Notes: generated from the letters alone by a model not told the origin. Shown: positions 33,670 to 43,595, counted from the stretch's first letter. The stretch is DNA of 64,000 bases from Limihaloglobus sulfuriphilus (GCF_001999965.1 NZ_CP019646.1:3658001-3722000), one strand, 5' to 3'. Numbers and translations are program-made.

Positions 33670-34839
33670 ATGCATAATCTGCCGCGAATACTGTTGTCTG
33701 TTGAAAGTTCGAGAGGGTTTGGCCGTGATCTTCTGACCGGGATATCAGATTTCACACGCATGTACAATCCCTGGACAACATACCGTAAACCTCCTTTTTT
33801 CCGTTATGGCAATGTTGATAAATTCGATTTTGACACTATCAAGAATGACCTTGAAGGCATTATTACGCGAATTCCGGAGGAAATTCCGGTTATTCAGGAG
33901 CTTGGTATTCCGGCAATCGTTGCTACAGTGCTGCTTCCCCCGGGTTTCAAACTGGATCCGCATTATCCGACAATTACTTCAAACAATGAGGCAATTGCTC
34001 AGGTGGCTATGGATTATTTCATCTCGCAGGGGTTTAGCAATGTTGCTTATTGCGGGTTTGGCGATGTGTCCTGGTCGCTCCAGAGAAGAGAAGCCTTGAA
34101 GGTCTATGCAAAAGAGTTGGGATATGAAATCTTGTGTTATGACCCGCCGTCAGAGAGCAGTTGGGAAGAGGACATCCAGATTATCGGCGATTGGCTGAAA
34201 GTATTACCTAAGCCGGTTGCAGTGCTGGCATGCAGTGATGACAGGGGTGAAGATATAATTCAGGCGGCCAAGCTCTCACGTGTAAGGATACCCGAAGAAG
34301 TTGCGGTATTGGGTATCGACGATGATAACCTCATATGCAACCTGTCAAATCCGACACTTTCCAGTATAGTTCTCAACACCCAGAAAACAGGATTCCAGGC
34401 GGCAGAATTGCTTAACAGGTTAATCAACGGTGAAGAAACAATGACCGGTCAGAGGCTCCTGCTGCAGCCGCTGTATGTTGAAGCACGGCAGTCAACCGAT
34501 ATCCTTGCAATAGAAGACCCGGAAGTTGCCTGTGCCCTGGGTTTTATTCGCCAGAAAGCAAGAGAGGCCATTCAGGTACAGGATGTAGTCGATGCCACCG
34601 GTATATCCCGGAGGGTGCTTGAGAGCCGGTTCAGGAAAAATCTTAACCGCTCAGTACTGCAGGAAATCAGGAGTGTTCGTGTAAAGACAATAGCCAGAAT
34701 GGTTTGTGAAACAAACATGTCTATAAAATCTATTGCTATATCGCTTGGATTTACAAGCATTGACCATATTTCCCGCTACTTTAAAAAGGAAAAAGGCATA
34801 AGTTTGCATCAATACCGGCAGAAATACGGGCAAATTTAG
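33670..34839 (+). CDS. XylR-type regulator: LacI-like ligand-binding domain with C-terminal AraC HTH
   Basis: 389 residues from the ATG at 33670 (GGAGG 9 nt upstream; an in-frame TTG at 33649 lies inside the previous gene). N-terminal periplasmic-binding-like domain (1-275): PRILLSVESSRGFGRDLLTG, then GFSNVAYCGFGDVSWSLQRR, AVLACSDDRGEDIIQAAK and EEVAVLGIDDDNLICNLSNP, as in XylR. The C-terminal AraC-family domain (about 285-389) has TGISRRVLESRFRKNLNRS in the first HTH and MSIKSIAISLGFTSIDHISR in the second, then YFKKEKGISLHQYRQKYG. It has no N-terminal LacI HTH, which is the XylR layout. The gene starts 1 nt after the oxidoreductase stop, so it is produced from operator B, implying autoregulation. 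It is the likely protein binding operators A to F. Confidence 0.92.
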   Translation: MHNLPRILLSVESSRGFGRDLLTGISDFTRMYNPWTTYRKPPFFRYGNVDKFDFDTIKNDLEGIITRIPEEIPVIQELGIPAIVATVLLPPGFKLDPHYPTITSNNEAIAQVAMDYFISQGFSNVAYCGFGDVSWSLQRREALKVYAKELGYEILCYDPPSESSWEEDIQIIGDWLKVLPKPVAVLACSDDRGEDIIQAAKLSRVRIPEEVAVLGIDDDNLICNLSNPTLSSIVLNTQKTGFQAAELLNRLINGEETMTGQRLLLQPLYVEARQSTDILAIEDPEVACALGFIRQKAREAIQVQDVVDATGISRRVLESRFRKNLNRSVLQEIRSVRVKTIARMVCETNMSIKSIAISLGFTSIDHISRYFKKEKGISLHQYRQKYGQI

Positions 34840-34863
34840 TAGAGAATAGTCAGTTTAACCTTT

Positions 34864-34925
34864 CGTATTATGGCTACTGTTTAGCGTAATATGGCGTGGT
34901 TAATGCTGTTTAAATGTGATAAGAT
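34864..34925 (+). promoter_or_regulatory. Operator D and promoter of the giant surface protein gene at 34989
   Basis: CGTATTATGGC (34864-34874) and CGTAATATGGC (34885-34895) start 21 bp apart with spacer TACTGTTTAG. TAAGAT begins 25 nt after the second copy (34920-34925). It lies 24 bp after the regulator gene. Confidence 0.72.
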
Positions 34926-34988
34926 GTTAAAATTATTGCAGGCAGTAGAATTAGTAAATTTAAATTACTTTTTAAACAGGAGAGTATC

Positions 34989-37900
34989 ATGAGTAAGATT
35001 ATTTGGATTTTGGCAGTGCTGTTATGTGTTCAGGCAGGCGTTTATGCGGTTGACTGGATAGGCGGTTATGGAGACAATGAATGGGATCTCTGGTTAAACT
35101 GGAACCCCGACATACCCACGGCGGCAGACGACGTTACGGTTAAGTTAGATGATCCTGAACATACCCCAATATTGATTGATGCAGATGTTGTTGGCGTGTG
35201 TAAAAGGCTCCGTTTAGGCTCTGACGCCGACAAATACGGCAATATCCTCATGACCGGCGGTACCCTAAATATCAATAGCCACTTAGAGCTTGGTGACTAC
35301 GGTACCGGAGTGTTTGACCTTGAAGGCGGCGAAGTAAATATGACACACGATGTCAAGATTGGTGACGGAGCTACAGGCCACGGTACCTTGAATATTTCCG
35401 GCAGTGCGGTCATTAACGCAGGAACAAGCAGATTTATAAACGTGGGTAACGCCGGTTACGGTGAAATGAATATGACCGGCGGAACCATCAATATTCCTAC
35501 CTATGATTTGCAGGTTGCTGATGCCGGTGGTATAGGTGTTGTAAATATGTCAGGCGGAACTATTAATATTGCCCGTAATCTAAAGGTTGGCGGCGGAAAT
35601 GCCGGCGGAAACGGCAAGTTCACAATGACCGGCGGCGTTATTAACACGAAATCTCTGTATGTGCCTGAGGCGACCGGAGCATTAGGTCTGCTTGAAGTTT
35701 TTGGCGGTACTATAAATGTTACAAGCGGTTATCTCACGATGAAAGATGGCGGCTATATTGATATCAAGAATGGCCAGCTGGTAATGGCTGATTCCACCGG
35801 ATCTGCAAAAAGCAACGTAGATGGGAAAATTGCCACCGGGCAGATCTATGGTTTTGGCGGTTACGGCAGTGTTGAGGCCGTCTGGAACGGCAGTGATACA
35901 ACTACAGTAACGGCAACAGCTCCAGACGAAGCATATTTACTCGCTCCGACTGGGGAGGTTTATGAGCCTTCAGATCCTAATGGTCTGGAAGTGACCTGGG
36001 AGTATGGAGGACAGGCAACCGAACATCATCTGTATTTCAGTACAGATGAGGCTGGTGTTACAGCCAGAACTGCAGGGTATCAGGGCAGCGTTACTTCTCC
36101 GCATTTTATAGCACCTGAAAACTATGTTCCAGGAAATACCTATTACTGGGTAGTTGACGAGAGCGATGGAGTAACAACATGGCCGGGAACGTTTGTTAGC
36201 GTTACAATTGTCGCCCAATCCCCATATCCTGAAAATCTTCAGCCTCAGGGTCTTGATGTTGATATCGACACTGACCTTAGCTGGGCAGACGGCGCACAGG
36301 CGACTGAGCATTATGTATATATCAGTGCAGATGAGCAGCTCGTTATCGATATGGATGCCTCTGTTATGGTGGGCCCGGCAGTCTCGCCCTATAATATTGA
36401 TACACTGGTTAATAATACTACCTACTTCTGGAGGGTCGTCGCAACAGACGGTGTGACTGACTGGGCTTCGGAAGTGGTTAGCTTCAGGACTGTTCCTGCC
36501 GCTTCGGCAAGCTGGGCACCCCAGGATCCGGGCGATCTTTCGTGGACAAATCCGGCTAACTGGACCGGCGGCGCAGGCGCGGGTACCACTTCAAACATAG
36601 ATGATCCGGATTATCCCGTATATATAAGCGCTGGTATGACAACACCGGAAGTAGCAGGTATGGGCGGAAATCTGTTTATAGGCAGCACTGACGGATTAAG
36701 CGGAAGTGTTGTAGTTGATGGCGGCGAGCTGACTGTCGCCGGTTTGCTTGATATTGGTGCTTACGGAACAGGTTCGCTCACTGTAAACAGCGGAACCGTG
36801 GGCGGAACAGCAACCATTAACCTTGGCCATAGCAGTACCGGCGCAAGGGGCTTTTTAACTATAAACGGCGGAGAGGTTAACTCGGCAGATAATTTCTGGA
36901 TCGGCAGAGTTGGTGATGGCTTTGTGGAAGTTAATGACGGGACACTTAGTGTCGCACCCGGCAAAGACCTTATTATGGCTAACGGGCTGGATTCATCGTT
37001 GACAATAAACGGCGGCCTCGTTGATGTGCCTAACAACAGCCGTATTGGATATAAACATCATGGTTCTCTGATAGTTACAGGCGGTACTCTAAGAACTAAG
37101 AGCTTACTTGTTCCATACAGTGACAGCTACCCCGGCAGCGGTAATGTTACCATTACAGGTGGAACGATTGAGGGCCTGGTACAGCTCAGGAACAATGGTA
37201 CAATGAATATTGACGGCGGTACGATCATATCTGCCGGAGACCAGGTTGTCCGTTACACCGAGACTTATGCGTCCAAGATTTCTGCTTATGGCGGTTTTGG
37301 CACCCTTTCGGCAGTTTATGACTCCGATACGGATACCACAACACTTACCGCTATAGCTCCTGACGGCACTGTAATTGATCCATTTGACCAGTATGCTGAC
37401 ACAGCGGCCCTTACGGCCGAGTGGAGTGGTACGGCTGCTGCCGAGATTGATGATACGGATCCATTTGTAGGCAGCAGAGCTATGACGATGACTTACTCAG
37501 GAACATCATCGAACCTGTCACGCTCGATAACAGCTGATGTATCCGGCCTTTCTATAGAAGCCAGACTTCTTTCACTGTATGTCAGAGGCGATTCGGGCAA
37601 TGATGAAGCAGAATTGTCTGTAACTCTGGACAGCTCTGCGGGTAGTGCTGCCGTTGCATACACCGGCATGATTTCAGAAGATGGCTGGCAGAGATGGCTA
37701 ATACCGCTTACGGATTTTGCAGGTGTCGATCTCAATGATATCACCGGTATTACAATCACGGTTGGCGACGGAATTTCATCTGCATCGGGCACCATAGGCA
37801 TAGATCAAATACAGTTTGCTGAGGCTCAATGTATAGCTGATTATACCATCGCCGATATGAATAATGACTGTGTTGTAACTTTTGGTGACTATCTGGCGCT

Positions 37901-38780
37901 GGCAGATGACTGGATGTTGTCTGGTTACGATGTATCGCCTGAGGCAGTTGGCGGTGATCTTGTTCTTTACTATCCTCTTGATGACACAGGTGTTACAGTT
38001 GCTGACCAGACCGGCAGCTATGACGGTGCAACCACCGCTGATAACTGGCAGTCAACAGGCGGTTTTGACGGCGGGGCGTACCTGAGCTTTGACGGAGACA
38101 ATTTTGTGACCATACCGGCAGCGGTTATTGACAATATTGCTAATACCGGTGAGCTCTCCATTTCCATGTGGGTAAGAGGTGATGCCTCCAGTGATGGTGT
38201 ACGGCAGATGATCTTCAGCTCAAGAACTCCGGCGGATGAAGGCCATATTCTCAACTTTGATATTCAATATTATTCAGAAGAGGAATTTAGCCTTGTATTT
38301 GAATCGGGACATGACACCGACCGCCAGGAAGACTGGGAATGGTTCTATTGGGGCTGGAATTCTTCAGGAATGGATATCCCGCGTGATGACACTGTGTTCT
38401 ATGACGATTGGAACCATGTTGTATGTACCAAGAATCTTGCTACAGGTGTTCAGAGGCTGTATTTCAATGGTGTAGTTGTTGGCGAGAACCGTTCGGCTAC
38501 AACAGCGATTCCGCCAAGCAGCGACATAGGCTTCTTTATTCTCGGCGGGTTTGCACCGGGCAGCCTTATGTACAATGGCGACCTGGATGATTTTAAAATC
38601 TACAATAGAGAGCTGAGTCACGCTGAAATATTGACGCTTTCGGGCTATACTGACCCGACTTATCATCAAGATATCCTTTCAGATGTTGATTTTGATGAAA
38701 GCGACGATATTGGTACCGGCGATCTTCAGATTATGGCTGATGTATGGCTTCAGGATCAGAGGTGGCCGGCAGCATTGTAA
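34989..38780 (+). CDS. Giant secreted repeat protein with LamG-like and dockerin-like domains
   Basis: 1263 residues with a good Shine-Dalgarno (GGAG). Signal peptide ends GVYAVDW. Several blocks follow. First (about 20-310) is a beta-solenoid of repeats such as GTGVFDLEGGEVNMTHDVKI and GEMNMTGGTINIPTYDL, of the autotransporter-associated type. Two FN3-like repeats follow (about 320-510; TEHHLYFSTDEA, TEHYVYISADEQ with GNTYYWVVDE). A second solenoid block covers about 515-800. A beta-sandwich (about 805-950) is followed by a dockerin-like DMNNDCVVTFGDYLALADDW (955 on) and a LamG-like domain (about 990-1210; ELSISMWVRGDAS, WNHVVCTKNLATGVQRLYFN). A final dockerin-type half DFDESDDIGTGDLQIMADVW ends the protein. 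Probably binds glycan at the cell surface. Transcribed alone from operator D and ended by the terminator at 38802. Confidence 0.85.
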   Translation: MSKIIWILAVLLCVQAGVYAVDWIGGYGDNEWDLWLNWNPDIPTAADDVTVKLDDPEHTPILIDADVVGVCKRLRLGSDADKYGNILMTGGTLNINSHLELGDYGTGVFDLEGGEVNMTHDVKIGDGATGHGTLNISGSAVINAGTSRFINVGNAGYGEMNMTGGTINIPTYDLQVADAGGIGVVNMSGGTINIARNLKVGGGNAGGNGKFTMTGGVINTKSLYVPEATGALGLLEVFGGTINVTSGYLTMKDGGYIDIKNGQLVMADSTGSAKSNVDGKIATGQIYGFGGYGSVEAVWNGSDTTTVTATAPDEAYLLAPTGEVYEPSDPNGLEVTWEYGGQATEHHLYFSTDEAGVTARTAGYQGSVTSPHFIAPENYVPGNTYYWVVDESDGVTTWPGTFVSVTIVAQSPYPENLQPQGLDVDIDTDLSWADGAQATEHYVYISADEQLVIDMDASVMVGPAVSPYNIDTLVNNTTYFWRVVATDGVTDWASEVVSFRTVPAASASWAPQDPGDLSWTNPANWTGGAGAGTTSNIDDPDYPVYISAGMTTPEVAGMGGNLFIGSTDGLSGSVVVDGGELTVAGLLDIGAYGTGSLTVNSGTVGGTATINLGHSSTGARGFLTINGGEVNSADNFWIGRVGDGFVEVNDGTLSVAPGKDLIMANGLDSSLTINGGLVDVPNNSRIGYKHHGSLIVTGGTLRTKSLLVPYSDSYPGSGNVTITGGTIEGLVQLRNNGTMNIDGGTIISAGDQVVRYTETYASKISAYGGFGTLSAVYDSDTDTTTLTAIAPDGTVIDPFDQYADTAALTAEWSGTAAAEIDDTDPFVGSRAMTMTYSGTSSNLSRSITADVSGLSIEARLLSLYVRGDSGNDEAELSVTLDSSAGSAAVAYTGMISEDGWQRWLIPLTDFAGVDLNDITGITITVGDGISSASGTIGIDQIQFAEAQCIADYTIADMNNDCVVTFGDYLALADDWMLSGYDVSPEAVGGDLVLYYPLDDTGVTVADQTGSYDGATTADNWQSTGGFDGGAYLSFDGDNFVTIPAAVIDNIANTGELSISMWVRGDASSDGVRQMIFSSRTPADEGHILNFDIQYYSEEEFSLVFESGHDTDRQEDWEWFYWGWNSSGMDIPRDDTVFYDDWNHVVCTKNLATGVQRLYFNGVVVGENRSATTAIPPSSDIGFFILGGFAPGSLMYNGDLDDFKIYNRELSHAEILTLSGYTDPTYHQDILSDVDFDESDDIGTGDLQIMADVWLQDQRWPAAL

Positions 38781-38801
38781 ATCATAATAATCATTAAACA
38801 T

Positions 38802-38836
38802 AGGAGTCTGCACGGAAATGTGCAGACTCCTTTTTT
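38802..38836 (+). terminator. Strong terminator after the giant surface protein gene
   Basis: Perfect 11-bp stem GGAGTCTGCAC / GTGCAGACTCC with a 6-nt loop, followed by six or seven T residues. Confidence 0.92.
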
Positions 38837-38852
38837 AGAAACAATTTTTTTT

Positions 38853-38913
38853 CGTGATCTGGCGATAATTTATCGCAATATGGCGTTTTTTCATTTTTTA
38901 TTTGTGGTATAAT
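38853..38913 (+). promoter_or_regulatory. Operator E and promoter of the pseudopilin gene
   Basis: CGTGATCTGGC (38853-38863) and CGCAATATGGC (38874-38884) start 21 bp apart with spacer GATAATTTAT. A perfect -10, TATAAT, begins 24 nt after the second copy (38908-38913). It is the clearest promoter of the set. Confidence 0.82.
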
Positions 38914-38964
38914 TAACATATTCAATTTAAATATATGTTTAAAATAAAGCGAAAGGTAATTACG

Positions 38965-39792
38965 ATGAAACATAAAAGAGGCTTTACTCTTATTGAACTG
39001 CTTGTTGTAATTTCAATCATTGCCGTACTCATGGCAATTTTAATGCCGGCTTTAACAAAGGTTAGAGAGCAGGCAAAAGATGTAATATGCAAATCTAATA
39101 TGCGTCAATGGGCCATCGTATTTGCCGGGTACAACAACGACAATGACAACCTCTACCCCCGCGGCTGGCATGGCGTTGCGGCTGATGACGGAGGACAGTA
39201 TATCTGGGCCGCGGCCCTGAAACCTTATTATGATGATGTAGCTCTCTTGATGTGTCCTTCCGCGACAAAGACACAAGATGACGCCCAGCTCAAACAGAAA
39301 TGCTGGAGTTTTCCTAAAATGGATATAGATGGGAGCCAGCCTTACAGGTATATGTCCGGATTACAGGGCAGTTACACGGTAAATCACTGGCTCGGTCAGC
39401 CGGTTTATCCGCAGGGCAGGCCAAAGGAAAACTACTGGAGGAGAACAGGGCATCCTGAAGCCAACAATGTACCGCTTCTTCTTGAAGGCCCGATGTGGCT
39501 TGCCAGACCTGACGACACTGACAGACCTTCAAAATACAATGGCCAGAACGCATGGAACGAGGTAAGCGGTGCCCTTGGCGAGATGGCACGGGTAACTGTT
39601 CAGAGGCACGGCAAGCGTTCTGGAACAACAAACGCAACATTTATGGACGGCAGTATGAGACAGGTCGGCCTAAAAGAGCTTTGGACACTTAAATGGCACA
39701 AGCAATTTGACACAAAAAACAGGTGTACTCTGGCAGGCGGGATGGAAAAATCGTACTGGCCTGAATGGATGCGTGACTTCAAGGACTATTGA
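38965..39792 (+). CDS. DUF1559-like / type II secretion pseudopilin-type protein
   Basis: 275 residues from the ATG at 38965 (AAAGG about 9 nt upstream; the in-frame ATG at 38935 would add ten residues). KHKRGFTLIELLVVISIIAV followed by LMAILMPAL is a class III (type IV pilin) signal: basic n-region, cleavage before Phe after Gly, Glu at +5. The rest has NMRQWAIVFAGYNNDNDNLY and TTNATFMDGSMRQVGLKEL, which is typical of planctomycete pseudopilins of the DUF1559/prepilin family. Such proteins are very numerous in planctomycetes and may form fibres; a direct role in glycan capture is unproven. It is regulated by operator E and followed by a terminator at 39823-39866. Confidence 0.85.
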   Translation: MKHKRGFTLIELLVVISIIAVLMAILMPALTKVREQAKDVICKSNMRQWAIVFAGYNNDNDNLYPRGWHGVAADDGGQYIWAAALKPYYDDVALLMCPSATKTQDDAQLKQKCWSFPKMDIDGSQPYRYMSGLQGSYTVNHWLGQPVYPQGRPKENYWRRTGHPEANNVPLLLEGPMWLARPDDTDRPSKYNGQNAWNEVSGALGEMARVTVQRHGKRSGTTNATFMDGSMRQVGLKELWTLKWHKQFDTKNRCTLAGGMEKSYWPEWMRDFKDY

Positions 39793-39822
39793 TCCTTAAG
39801 ATAAGAAACAATATGTCAATAT

Positions 39823-39866
39823 GAGGTATGGGATTAGGTAACTATTTAGTCTCATACCTCTTTATT
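39823..39866 (+). terminator. Moderate terminator between the pseudopilin gene and the downstream enzyme genes
   Basis: Stem GAGGTATG / CATACCTC (39823-39830 and 39853-39860) with a 22-nt loop, followed by TTTATT. The T-run is weak, and no operator or clear promoter lies in the 24 nt before the next gene, so read-through is likely. Confidence 0.7.
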
Positions 39867-39890
39867 ATATCCGAATGAAAGCCTTATCGT

Positions 39891-42800
39891 ATGAACTTAA
39901 GGAATTGTGTTTTAAGCCTCTTTATGACGTTTTCAGTTACTGTATGGGCTGGTATAGATTTTACAATTGAGAATGAGGCTTATCAGGTAATGCAGCTAAC
40001 TGAGGGCAGGATAAAGGTTAAAAATATTGGTTTTGGAGGCAGTGTCTATTTTGAACCTGAGTTTACCGTCCTTTATAATTCTTCAAACCCTGATCTGGAA
40101 TTTGCTCTGAAACCCCAGGTAGAGAAGCCTGTCGGCAGCCTTACGGAGTTTAACTATAAGACTCCGAGCTGGAACGGAGATATGAACCCGTTCAATGCGC
40201 CGGGCAGCAAGACTGTAATAACGCCGGAAAGTTATTCTCGGGATGGTAACCAAATAACCTGGCTCTTTGCGGACCAGACTGATTTCAGCTTCTCTGCTAA
40301 ACTTGTTTTGCCTGCCGGCATCTCTGAGCCTAAGATAACCTTTACGCTGGTACCTCAATCAGACGGTTATTTCTCCGCTGCCTATACGGGTTCACCGGAA
40401 TATGCTGATTCGCTGTTGAGCTGGGCGTGGCAGCCTTTGATTTATACCGGCAAACGCTTTCCGCTTTCGCCGTGCGTGGTTCCGGAGTTTCAGTGTCCTG
40501 TTCCGGGGGTTTTTCTAAACAGCAATGGTTTCACGGTTGGTGTGTGTGCTGATCCGGCGGAGATGCCGTTTCGGCTTCCTTTATGGGATAATTCCCGTTT
40601 TGCCCTGGGACTGCGAAACCCTACAGACAGAATGCAGCCCATGCTGTTTGCTCCTATATTTGGAGGGCCGGAATCTCTTATGTCTGCGCAGAGCCGCTAT
40701 GATTTCAGTTTTTACCTGATTCTTAACGGAGAAAGCTGGTACGATAATTTCAAGCATATAGCCCGCGGGATTGTTGGTTTCAGCGACTACCGAAGCAATG
40801 CAGAGATATCGATGAATCAAACGCTTGATAATCTTGTTGATTTTATATTGAATACGAGCGGGAATAATTATTCATACTGGTATGAAAACCAGAAGGTCAA
40901 CGGCTATCAGAATGACAAACCCGGCTGGGGCAGGCAGCAGTCTATTGTGATTCCTCTCTCCCTTGCCATGGTTCGTGACAGTGAGAAAATGTATAACGAA
41001 AGGGCTCTGCCGACTATTGAGTATATGTGTTCGCGCAACAGGCAATATGTGATACTTGACGGCAGCATTCCCTGCATGAATGGGCCGATAGATCAGCCTG
41101 TTGACTGGGCAGCTCTCGACTTGATAAGCAATTCGAGAGTTCCTTCATTCTCTCAGTTCGCCGCAACAGACTCTTATTTGAAGAACAGGGTTGATGTTAA
41201 TGCTGTATATTCACGTGAGCAAGCCATGCGCAACGCCAAAAATTGTCTTCATGAACTTATTGCCATTTATGAAATGACCGGTGAGCAGGAATACCTTGAT
41301 GATGCTGAAAAGGTGGCGGACGATTATATCTACTGGCGGATAGACCAAGAGCCGCTGGACTTCTATGATGTGGCATCGAGTTTCTGGATATACCTGGCTC
41401 CGATGTATCCGGCACTGGAAAGACTCTACGATATAACAGGTGAACAGAAATACCTCGATGCGGCGGTAAAAGGCGCTCAGCAGCGGCTTGCGTATAACTA
41501 TACAGGTCCCCGGATTCCCGATACCGATATAACTCTTGACGGAGTGACTGTTCCGGCCTGGCGGATCTCCGCGGCGGGGCTTAATACCGAGGCTGCCGGC
41601 ACCGCAGCTTCTCACAGGGCAATATTTATGACTCCTCATGCGCCGTATATGCTTCGAATGGCAGAATATGGAGACGATGCGTTCCTGCATGATATGGGCC
41701 GCAGTGCTATGATAGGCAGGTATGAAAATTACCCGGGATATGCGTACCGTGACCGCCACAGGGCAGACGTGCTGCAGGCTGATTATCCGCTTCAGTCTTA
41801 TGATAATTATGCCAACAGCGCGCATTATAATCACCCGATGCCCCTGGCAAGCTTTCTAATTGATTATTTAGTGAGCGATGTTTACGTTCGTTCGGACAGG
41901 GCAGTCAAGTTCCCGTCTCGCTTTACCGATTCAGGGGCCTACTTCAGGGGTAAAATATACGGCGACAGGCCCGGTGAATTCTATGGAGAGACAGGCGTCT
42001 GGCTCTGGATGCCCGGGGCACTTGTCTCATTCGATAATGTCCAGGTAAATTATATTGCCGGCTATGGAAATGGCAGACTCTATCTGGCTTTGACAAATCA
42101 ATCTAAAGAACCTGTAAGCACAGAAGTTTCGCTGAATCCTTCTCTTGTAAATTATCAGGTTGATCATGCAGTAAACGTCTGGCAGGAAAATGCAGTATCT
42201 CCCGATAAGAATCTTGTAAATGGAAGGGTCACTGTCGATATTGCATCAGAAGGTATTACAGTGCTTGCTGTGAATGGCGTAACTGCTAAAACCTCATTCC
42301 AGCATAAATACATTGGCGACAGCGCAGAGAAGTTGAAGCCGGAGAGCTTTAATGAATATACCAATACCTCTTTTGGCAAGGTTACCGGTATGGTGATCTC
42401 CCTTTCTCACCAGCTTACAAGCGGTTATGTATGGCTTGAAGCGGATATAACACAGGTTAAACAGGCAACGCTTCATTATACTTCAATCGGCGGTCAGTGG
42501 CATGAGTTGACAGACAGCGAATATCCATTTGAATTTACTGTTCCGCTTGGCGCAAATGTCTCTGAGTTCCTGTACAACGTTGAGGCAGTAAAGATTGACG
42601 GAATCCGTGAGGTGACAGGCAGCGTAACCCTTCCAGTTTTTGAAAATATTGATTCCAGAAAGATTTCCGGAAAAATCATAAATATTCATGGCGGCGATGT
42701 CAATAGAGTTGAGCTTAACTGTGGAGACGGTTATTCGGTATTCAGCGACGAAGAAGGGAATTACCAATTTGATTTTGTCTCTGACGGCGCTAAAACGGTG

Positions 42801-43595
42801 GTTGCTCAAAAGGAAGGTTTTTTCTTCTGGCCTGCAAGTTTGACAGCCGAGTTCTGTTCAGATTATATCTCAGGTCTTGATTTCTTCTGCAGTGATTCAT
42901 TTTTCACCGTCTATGACAAATTAAACATAATAGCGCTGCAATGGCTTGCCGGTAATGAAGTTTTCTGCGATGGACTGGCGGTTTGTGAGAAAGGCCTGGC
43001 AGCGGACATCAGCGGCGACTGCAGGGTTGATCAATATGATTTCGCATTACTGGCGGAGACAACCGGAACAGCCGGGATAATTGATCCGTCAACAATTGGT
43101 ATAACTGCTTCGAGTGAAAGTACTCAATGGGGTCAGAGGCTGGCGTTGTATGCAGTCAATGGATCCGGTTTGGCCGGTGATGCTCACACAAACTCCGTCA
43201 ACGGCACGATGTGGATGAGTTATAGTTCTTCAATGCCGCAGTGGCTCAAGATTGACTTGTCTGATATTTATTATTTGGATCGACTGAAGATATGGAATTT
43301 TAATATGGCCGGCTATACAGGCAGGGGGGTAAAAGATCTTGAGGTATTTTACTCTTCACTCAATACATCTCAGCCGGGTGATCCGCTGAGTAATCCCGGA
43401 AACTGGTATTATGCAGGGCACTACACATTAACAGAGGCCCCTGGTGAAGCCGATTATGGGACAGCGAACGAGGCCATGCCGGATGAAATATATTTTCCCG
43501 GCAATATCTATGTCAGATGGATGTATATCAAGGTGAATTCTTCTTTTGATGGAAGTTATTCCGGTCTCAGCGAAATACAGTTTTATGGGTATTAA
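39891..43595 (+). CDS. Secreted unassigned family protein with CarboxypepD-like, dockerin-like and discoidin-like tail
   Basis: 1234 residues; signal peptide SLFMTFSVTVWAGI. Residues 20-885 match the family of 20115 in order: EPEFTVLYNSSNPDLEF, WQPLIYTGKRFPL, DNLVDF, WIYLAPMYPALERLYDITGE, PAWRISAAG, SHRAIFMTPHAP, GRYENYPGYAYRDRH, HYNHPMP, IDYLVSDV, NYIAGYGNGRLYLALTNQS. A C-terminal beta domain follows. Residues about 920-975 resemble the carboxypeptidase regulatory domain (KISGKIINIHGGDVNRVELN). Next is a dockerin-like DISGDCRVDQYDFALLAE (about 1035). The last ~150 residues resemble an F5/8 type C (discoidin) carbohydrate-binding domain (QWLKIDLSDIYYLDRLKIWN). It probably anchors at the surface while acting on a glycan. 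It follows the pseudopilin gene through a weak terminator and is 3 nt upstream of the beta-helix gene. Confidence 0.85.
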   Translation: MNLRNCVLSLFMTFSVTVWAGIDFTIENEAYQVMQLTEGRIKVKNIGFGGSVYFEPEFTVLYNSSNPDLEFALKPQVEKPVGSLTEFNYKTPSWNGDMNPFNAPGSKTVITPESYSRDGNQITWLFADQTDFSFSAKLVLPAGISEPKITFTLVPQSDGYFSAAYTGSPEYADSLLSWAWQPLIYTGKRFPLSPCVVPEFQCPVPGVFLNSNGFTVGVCADPAEMPFRLPLWDNSRFALGLRNPTDRMQPMLFAPIFGGPESLMSAQSRYDFSFYLILNGESWYDNFKHIARGIVGFSDYRSNAEISMNQTLDNLVDFILNTSGNNYSYWYENQKVNGYQNDKPGWGRQQSIVIPLSLAMVRDSEKMYNERALPTIEYMCSRNRQYVILDGSIPCMNGPIDQPVDWAALDLISNSRVPSFSQFAATDSYLKNRVDVNAVYSREQAMRNAKNCLHELIAIYEMTGEQEYLDDAEKVADDYIYWRIDQEPLDFYDVASSFWIYLAPMYPALERLYDITGEQKYLDAAVKGAQQRLAYNYTGPRIPDTDITLDGVTVPAWRISAAGLNTEAAGTAASHRAIFMTPHAPYMLRMAEYGDDAFLHDMGRSAMIGRYENYPGYAYRDRHRADVLQADYPLQSYDNYANSAHYNHPMPLASFLIDYLVSDVYVRSDRAVKFPSRFTDSGAYFRGKIYGDRPGEFYGETGVWLWMPGALVSFDNVQVNYIAGYGNGRLYLALTNQSKEPVSTEVSLNPSLVNYQVDHAVNVWQENAVSPDKNLVNGRVTVDIASEGITVLAVNGVTAKTSFQHKYIGDSAEKLKPESFNEYTNTSFGKVTGMVISLSHQLTSGYVWLEADITQVKQATLHYTSIGGQWHELTDSEYPFEFTVPLGANVSEFLYNVEAVKIDGIREVTGSVTLPVFENIDSRKISGKIINIHGGDVNRVELNCGDGYSVFSDEEGNYQFDFVSDGAKTVVAQKEGFFFWPASLTAEFCSDYISGLDFFCSDSFFTVYDKLNIIALQWLAGNEVFCDGLAVCEKGLAADISGDCRVDQYDFALLAETTGTAGIIDPSTIGITASSESTQWGQRLALYAVNGSGLAGDAHTNSVNGTMWMSYSSSMPQWLKIDLSDIYYLDRLKIWNFNMAGYTGRGVKDLEVFYSSLNTSQPGDPLSNPGNWYYAGHYTLTEAPGEADYGTANEAMPDEIYFPGNIYVRWMYIKVNSSFDGSYSGLSEIQFYGY

